In this document: in pieces, positions 60,601 to 64,000 of the stretch
How positions within the stretch are numbered: position 1 is the stretch's first letter
Layout: every line of letters begins with the position of its first letter
Origin: Strigops habroptila
Lineage: Eukaryota; Chordata; Aves; Psittaciformes; Psittacidae
Assembly: GCF_004027225.2 (NCBI RefSeq)
Contig: NW_022651087.1
Span: forward strand, 1-64,000
Length of the DNA: 64,000 nucleotides
Direction of reading: 5' to 3'
The notes under the pieces: generated by a model
The model's input: only the letters and a program-made list of their open reading frames with translations
What the model was told of the DNA's origin: nothing
Databases searched by the model: none
Made by a program: the position numbers and the translations under genes

Positions 60601-63073
60601 CCCGGGGGGGTTTTTGGGGTCTCTTGGGGGGTTTTGGTGTCTCTTGGGGGCTTTTGGTGTCTCTTAGGGGACTTTTGGTGTCTCTTGGGGGTTTTTGGGG
60701 TCCCTGGGGGGGGTTTTGGTGTTTCTTGGGGGTGTTTGGTGTCTCTTGGGGGGGTTTTGGTGTCTCTTTGGGGGTTTTCGGGGTCCCCGGAGCTGGTTCG
60801 GGGTCCGTGGGTGCGCCTGGGGGTGCCGGTGAGGTCTGGCCCCGCAGCACGCGGCGCTGACGCAGCAGTTCCTGGCGCTGACGGGCCGGTGCCACGCGGC
60901 CCAGGCCCGCTTCCGGCAGCGCAGCCTCGAGCGCCTGCGGCGCCAGCTCCACGTCGGTGAGATGGGAGGGGGGGGCTGGGGTTGGGATGGGATTGGGATG
61001 GGATTGGGATGGAATGGGATGGGATGGGATGGGATTGGATTGGGATTGAAATGGGATTGGGATGGACTGGGATGGGATTGGGATGGGATGGGATTGGGAT
61101 GGGGTGGGATGGGATGGGATGGGATGGGATTGGGATGGGATGGGATGGGATGGGATTGGGATGGGATTGGGATGGACTGGGATGCAGTGGGATGCATTGG
61201 GATGGACTGGGAGTGCTGGGATGAACTGGGAGCGCTGGGATGAACTGGGATGAACTGGGATGAACTGGGAGCACTGGGATGAACTGGGATGAACTGGGAG
61301 CACTGGGATGCAGCTGGCAGCGCCCCGGTCACGGAGGAGGAACTGGAGCAGATCCTGGAGTCGGGGCAGAGCGAGATCTTCATCAGCAACGTGAGGCAGC
61401 ACCCATGGGTGCTGGGGGGGCACCCCTGGGCTCTGGGGGGTTAATGGGTGTCAATGGGTGCCAATGGGTATCAATGGCAGTCAGTGGGTGCCAATGGGGT
61501 CAATGGGTGTCACCGGTGATCAATGGGTGTCAATGGGTGTCAGTAGTGATCAGTGGGTGCCAGTGGGTGTCACTGGTGATCAATGGGTGTCACTGGTGAT
61601 CAATGGGTGCCAATGGGGATCAGCGGCAGTCAGTGGGTGCCAATGGGGATCAATGGCAGTCAGTGGGTGCCAATGGGTGTCACTGGGCACCCATGGGTGC
61701 AGATGCCGGGCGCGTCGCGGGCGCTGGAGGAGGTGGGGCTGCGGCACCGGGAGCTGCAGCGCCTGGAGCGGGGCCTCCGGGACCTGGGCGAGCTCTTCAC
61801 CCTGCTGGGGACCAGCGTGGAGCAGCAGGTGGGTGCCGGTGGGTGTCAATGGGTGCCGGTGGGTGCCAATGGGTGCCAATGGGTGTCAATGGGTGCCAAT
61901 GGGTGCCAATGGGAGGCACTGGGATGCACTGGGGGGTGGTTACAGCACAGCTCTATCAGGGCATACTGCTTTATATTGGGTTATACTGGTTCTTATTGGT
62001 CTGTACTGGTTTGTTACTGGTCCATATTGGCCCATATTGGTTTATTACTGGATTATACTGGGCCATGTTGGACCATAGTGGCTTATTACTGGTCCATATT
62101 GGCCCATATTGGTTTATTACTGGATTATACTGGGCCATGTTGGATCATAGTGGCTTATTACTGGGCTGTATATGGTCCGTACTGGCTTATGACTGCTTTA
62201 AATAGGTCTGTTTGGGTGCATACTGGTTTATACTGGATTAGACTGGCCCATAGAGGTCCATACTGGTTTATTACTGGTTTATTACTGGTTTATACATGTT
62301 TCTTTTGGTCCATACTGGCTTATTACTGGTTTATACTGGTCCATACTGGCTTATGATGGGTCTGGATTGGCCCATAGTGGTTTATTACTGGTTTGTACTG
62401 GCCCATACTGGCTTATTAGTGCATTACACTGCTCTATATTGATCCATACTGGCTTATTACTGGTCCAGATTGGCCCATACTGGTGTGTTACTGGTTTACA
62501 CTGGCCATATTGGCCCATGTTGGTTTATTACTGCATTATACTGGACCATATTGGTCCATACTGGTTTATTACTGGTGTGTATTGGTCCATAATGGCTTAT
62601 TATTGGTTTATATTGGTCCATAATGGTTAAATACTGCATTATACTGGTTTATTACTGCCGGCCCATACTGGTCCGTATGCTGCAGGGGAGCTGCTGGACC
62701 GCATCGAGCACCATGTGCAGGGCTGGCCTGTACCGGTCCATACTGCTCCATACTGCTCCATACCAGTCCATACTGCTCCATAGTGGTCTATACTGGTCCA
62801 TATGCTGCAGGGGGAGCTGCTGGACCGCATCGAGCACCATATACAGGACTCGGGCTCCCGCCTGGACAAGGGGACCCGGCACTTGGGGGCAGCAGCCCGG
62901 AGCCAGCAGGGGGCGCGAAAGGTCAGGCCCCGCCCCCTTCCCCCCTTCCCCCCCCTTGACCCACGTGACCCCCCCCTCCCATCCAATAGAAGAAGCTGCT
63001 GCTGGCCGGGTGTGTCGTCATCACCGTCGTCATCATCGCCGTCATCATTGCCGTCACCATGGCAACCGGCTAG
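57690..63073 (+). CDS. STX4: STX4, syntaxin-4
   Basis: Plasma-membrane Qa-SNARE for exocytosis outside neurons, for example GLUT4 vesicle fusion with SNAP23 and VAMP2 in mammals. Exons 57690-57719, 58327-58410, 58494-58593, 59329-59403, 59806-59879, 60848-60956, 61314-61390, 61703-61828, 62811-62921, 62990-63073 chain to 870 nt, 289 aa (human 297). MRDRTRELRQ N-peptide, acidic [12 protein letters not shown], Habc helices (LRALELKLEALELLQETVLG to RRQLHV), EELEQILESGQSEIFISN, SNARE motif (LRHRELQRLERGLRDLGELF, EQQGELLDRIEHHIQDSGSR), then the tail anchor KKLLLAGCVVITVVIIAVII. The acceptor at 61313 was chosen over 61320 because only it keeps frame (HVAGSAPVTEEE). A decoy copy of the exon 9 start lies 125 bp upstream of the true one. 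Confidence 0.96.
57780..58315. repeat. CCCCAATATGGCCCCATGGACC array, STX4 intron 1
   Basis: Units of about 18-36 bp around ATGGACCCCTATATGGACCC. Confidence 0.92.
58594..59310. repeat. GGGGGCTATAGGGG arrays, STX4 intron
   Basis: Short GGGGGCTATAGG units, then from about 58950 a higher-order unit of about 60 bp (AAGGGGCTATAAGGGGGTTA, TGGGGGCCTATAGGGGTCTA), five copies. Confidence 0.92.
59404..59780. repeat. CCCCATAGCGCCCCATAGAC array, STX4 intron
   Basis: Short CCCCATAGCGCCCCATAG units up to the acceptor at 59805. Confidence 0.92.
59880..60835. repeat. GGGGTCTCTTGGGGGGTTTT array, STX4 intron
   Basis: Units of about 22 bp, with a larger duplication of about 183 bp (for example CTTTTGGTGTCTCTTAGGGG at 60470 and again near 60650). 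Confidence 0.92.
60957..61310. repeat. GGGATGGGATTGGGATGGGA array, STX4 intron
   Basis: GGGATGGGATT 5-16-bp units, then AACTGGGAGCACTGGGATG units up to the acceptor. Confidence 0.92.
61391..61695. repeat. CAATGGGTGTCACTGGTGAT array, STX4 intron
   Basis: Units of about 17-24 bp around GATCAATGGGTGTCACTGGT. Confidence 0.9.
61829..62800. repeat. ACTGGTTTATTACTGGTCCATA array, STX4 intron 8
   Basis: About 0.7 kb of AT-richer units (TGGTTTATTACTGG, TGGTCCATACTGG, TTGGCCCATATTGG), unlike the GC-rich rest of the window. Confidence 0.9.
62677..62721 (+). repeat. Decoy copy of the STX4 exon 9 start
   Basis: TATGCTGCAGGGGAGCTGCT and the next 25 bases repeat the true acceptor and exon start (62801-62845), 125 bp upstream, with one G fewer after the acceptor and a diverging end (CCATGTGCAGG against CCATATACAGG). 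Confidence 0.92.
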
Positions 63074-63151
63074 GCCACGCCCCTGTGCTCCCATTGGCTG
63101 CCGGATGTGGCTGAAGCTCCACCCACCCCCTCCTGGGGCCTTGTTGGACCA

Positions 63152-63157
63152 AATAAA
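63152..63157 (+). terminator. AATAAA poly(A) signal, STX4
   Basis: ACCAAATAAAATGG, 79 bp after the STX4 stop codon. Confidence 0.85.
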
Positions 63158-63284
63158 ATGGTTTTCGGCTCAAAAGGGTGGCGGGAAATTGGGGGGGGGG
63201 ACACCCAATGTGTGACCCCTCCCCCATGGCCCGTATCCCATAATATCCCATATCCTATGTCCTGTATTGCTCTCTGGGGCACCC

Positions 63285-63555
63285 ATGGGTGCCATGGGGA
63301 CATCGGGGGCTATGGAGCACCCATGGGTGCTGTGGGGACATGGGCGGGCTATGGGGCACCCATGGGTGCTATGGAGGGGCTATGGGGCACCCATGGGTGC
63401 TGTGGGGATATAGGGGGGCTATGGGGCACCCATGGGTGCTGTGGGGAGATAGGGGGGCTATGGGGCACCCATGGGTGCTGTGGGGAGATAGAGGGCTATG
63501 GGGCACCCATGGGTGCCGTGGGGACACGGGGGGGCTATGGGGCACCTAGTGGTTC
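63285..63555. repeat. GGGGCACCCATGGGTGCTGTGG array
   Basis: Six or seven units of about 37 bp; each holds the palindromic GCACCCATGGGTGC. Intergenic between STX4 and VKORC1. Confidence 0.92.
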
Positions 63556-63780
63556 TGTATAGATCTCTATGGGTCCCTGGATGTACCTATGGGTCGGGGG
63601 GTGTCTCTATGGGTCCCAGGATGTACCTATGGGTCGGGGGGTGTCTCTGTGGGTCCCTGGCTGTATCTGTGGGCCCGAGAGGGTTCTCTATGTGTTTCTA
63701 TGGGTCTCTGTGGGTCTCTATAGGTCTCTTTGGCCCTTTATACGTGTCTATGGGTCCCCCCGTGTTCCCATCCGCAGCCC
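63556..63780. repeat. TCTCTATGGGTCCC spacer
   Basis: Degenerate CTATGGGTCCCTGG and GGTCGGGGGGTGTCTC units. Confidence 0.75.
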
Positions 63781-63788
63781 CCCACCTC

Positions 63789-63900
63789 AAAACTACATCC
63801 CCCATCATCCCCCGCGGCAAACTTCCGGTGAAGGGGGAGGTGGTGGGGGGAGCTCCATCCAATCAGAGGCAGGGGAGGAAAGGCAGCCAGCCAATAGGGG
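63789..63900 (+). promoter_or_regulatory. VKORC1 proximal promoter
   Basis: AACTACATCCCCCATCATCC (63790-63809) resembles a ZNF143 site. CCAATCAG (63858) and CCAATAGG (63891) CCAAT boxes lie within 60 bp of the ATG. Confidence 0.5.
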
Positions 63901-63915
63901 GCGGGGGAAGCGGCG

Positions 63916-64000
63916 ATGGCGGCGCGCGCGGCGCTGTGCGTGGCCGGCGCGGCGCTGTCGCTGTACGCGCTGCACGTGGAGCGGGAGCACGCGCGCGACC
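63916..64000 (+). CDS. VKORC1: VKORC1, vitamin K epoxide reductase subunit 1 (first 28 codons)
   Basis: ER membrane enzyme that recycles vitamin K epoxide; the warfarin target. The ATG at 63916 starts MAARAALCVAGAALSLYALH followed by VEREHARD, then the window ends. The first transmembrane segment with LSLYALHV matches human VKORC1 (LSLYALHVKAARARD). VKORC1L1 has LSIYAYHVEREKERD, so VEREHARD is partly like the paralogue, but the ALH core and the STX4 neighbour favour VKORC1. No catalytic cysteines are in view. Confidence 0.85.
   Translation, partial: MAARAALCVAGAALSLYALHVEREHARD

Noticed and set aside
60957-61310. GGGATGGGATTGGGAT repeats as interstitial telomere sequence
   Set aside because: No TTAGGG unit runs; units are GGGAT-based and within an STX4 intron.
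61321-61390. Acceptor at 61320 for the STX4 exon
   Set aside because: It gives the wrong frame; the AG at 61313 restores HVAGSAPVTEEE.

Overview
The window is bird nuclear DNA, almost certainly chicken or a close galliform, from a very GC-rich gene-dense microchromosome. The deduced MYLPF protein is 168 aa and close to the chicken fast-muscle regulatory light chain as I recall it. The gene set is vertebrate and spliced, with GT-AG exons whose phases I could chain across whole genes. Introns and spacers are packed with G/C-rich tandem arrays, many built on the word CTATGGGG/CCCCATAG. I saw no rRNA, tRNA, CRISPR array, viral fossil or dispersed transposon.

Layout, left to right: MFAP4 (minus, 3' end outside the window, 173-3382); a CpG-rich promoter (3967-4362) between MFAP4 and SRRM2; SRRM2 (plus, 6728 to about 18353), the nuclear SR-matrix/spliceosome protein, here with a lineage-specific Ser/Thr/Ala/Val repeat; an unassigned SQY/AQY-repeat reading frame (18657-19233) and a weak candidate 3' exon near 21271; ARMC5 (plus, 23667-33993, poly(A) signal 35492); TGFB1I1/Hic-5 (plus, 35786-40785); MYLPF (minus, 41937-45911); SPNS1 (plus, 48260-49701, the rest lost at a 500-N gap); STX1B (minus, complete, 288 aa); STX4 (plus, complete, 289 aa); and the first 28 codons of VKORC1 (63916 onward).

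In human, ARMC5, TGFB1I1, MYLPF, SPNS1, STX1B, STX4 and VKORC1 lie in 16p11.2, SRRM2 in 16p13.3 and MFAP4 in 17p11.2, so the window joins three human blocks. The genes do not form one pathway. Two syntaxins sit head to head, and MYLPF and SPNS1 are divergent across a CRE/CACGTG-rich promoter.

The main unusual theme is the interplay of tandem arrays with gene structure. In three genes (MFAP4, ARMC5, STX4) the array beside an exon contains extra copies of the exon edge together with its splice site. Arrays have also expanded inside coding exons (SRRM2, ARMC5, SPNS1). Others amplify promoter-like words: a 132-bp duplication with four ZNF143-type sites upstream of SRRM2, and about 0.9 kb of alternating CCAAT and GC boxes upstream of ARMC5. 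Several reading-frame breaks fall on long G or C runs and may be assembly errors.
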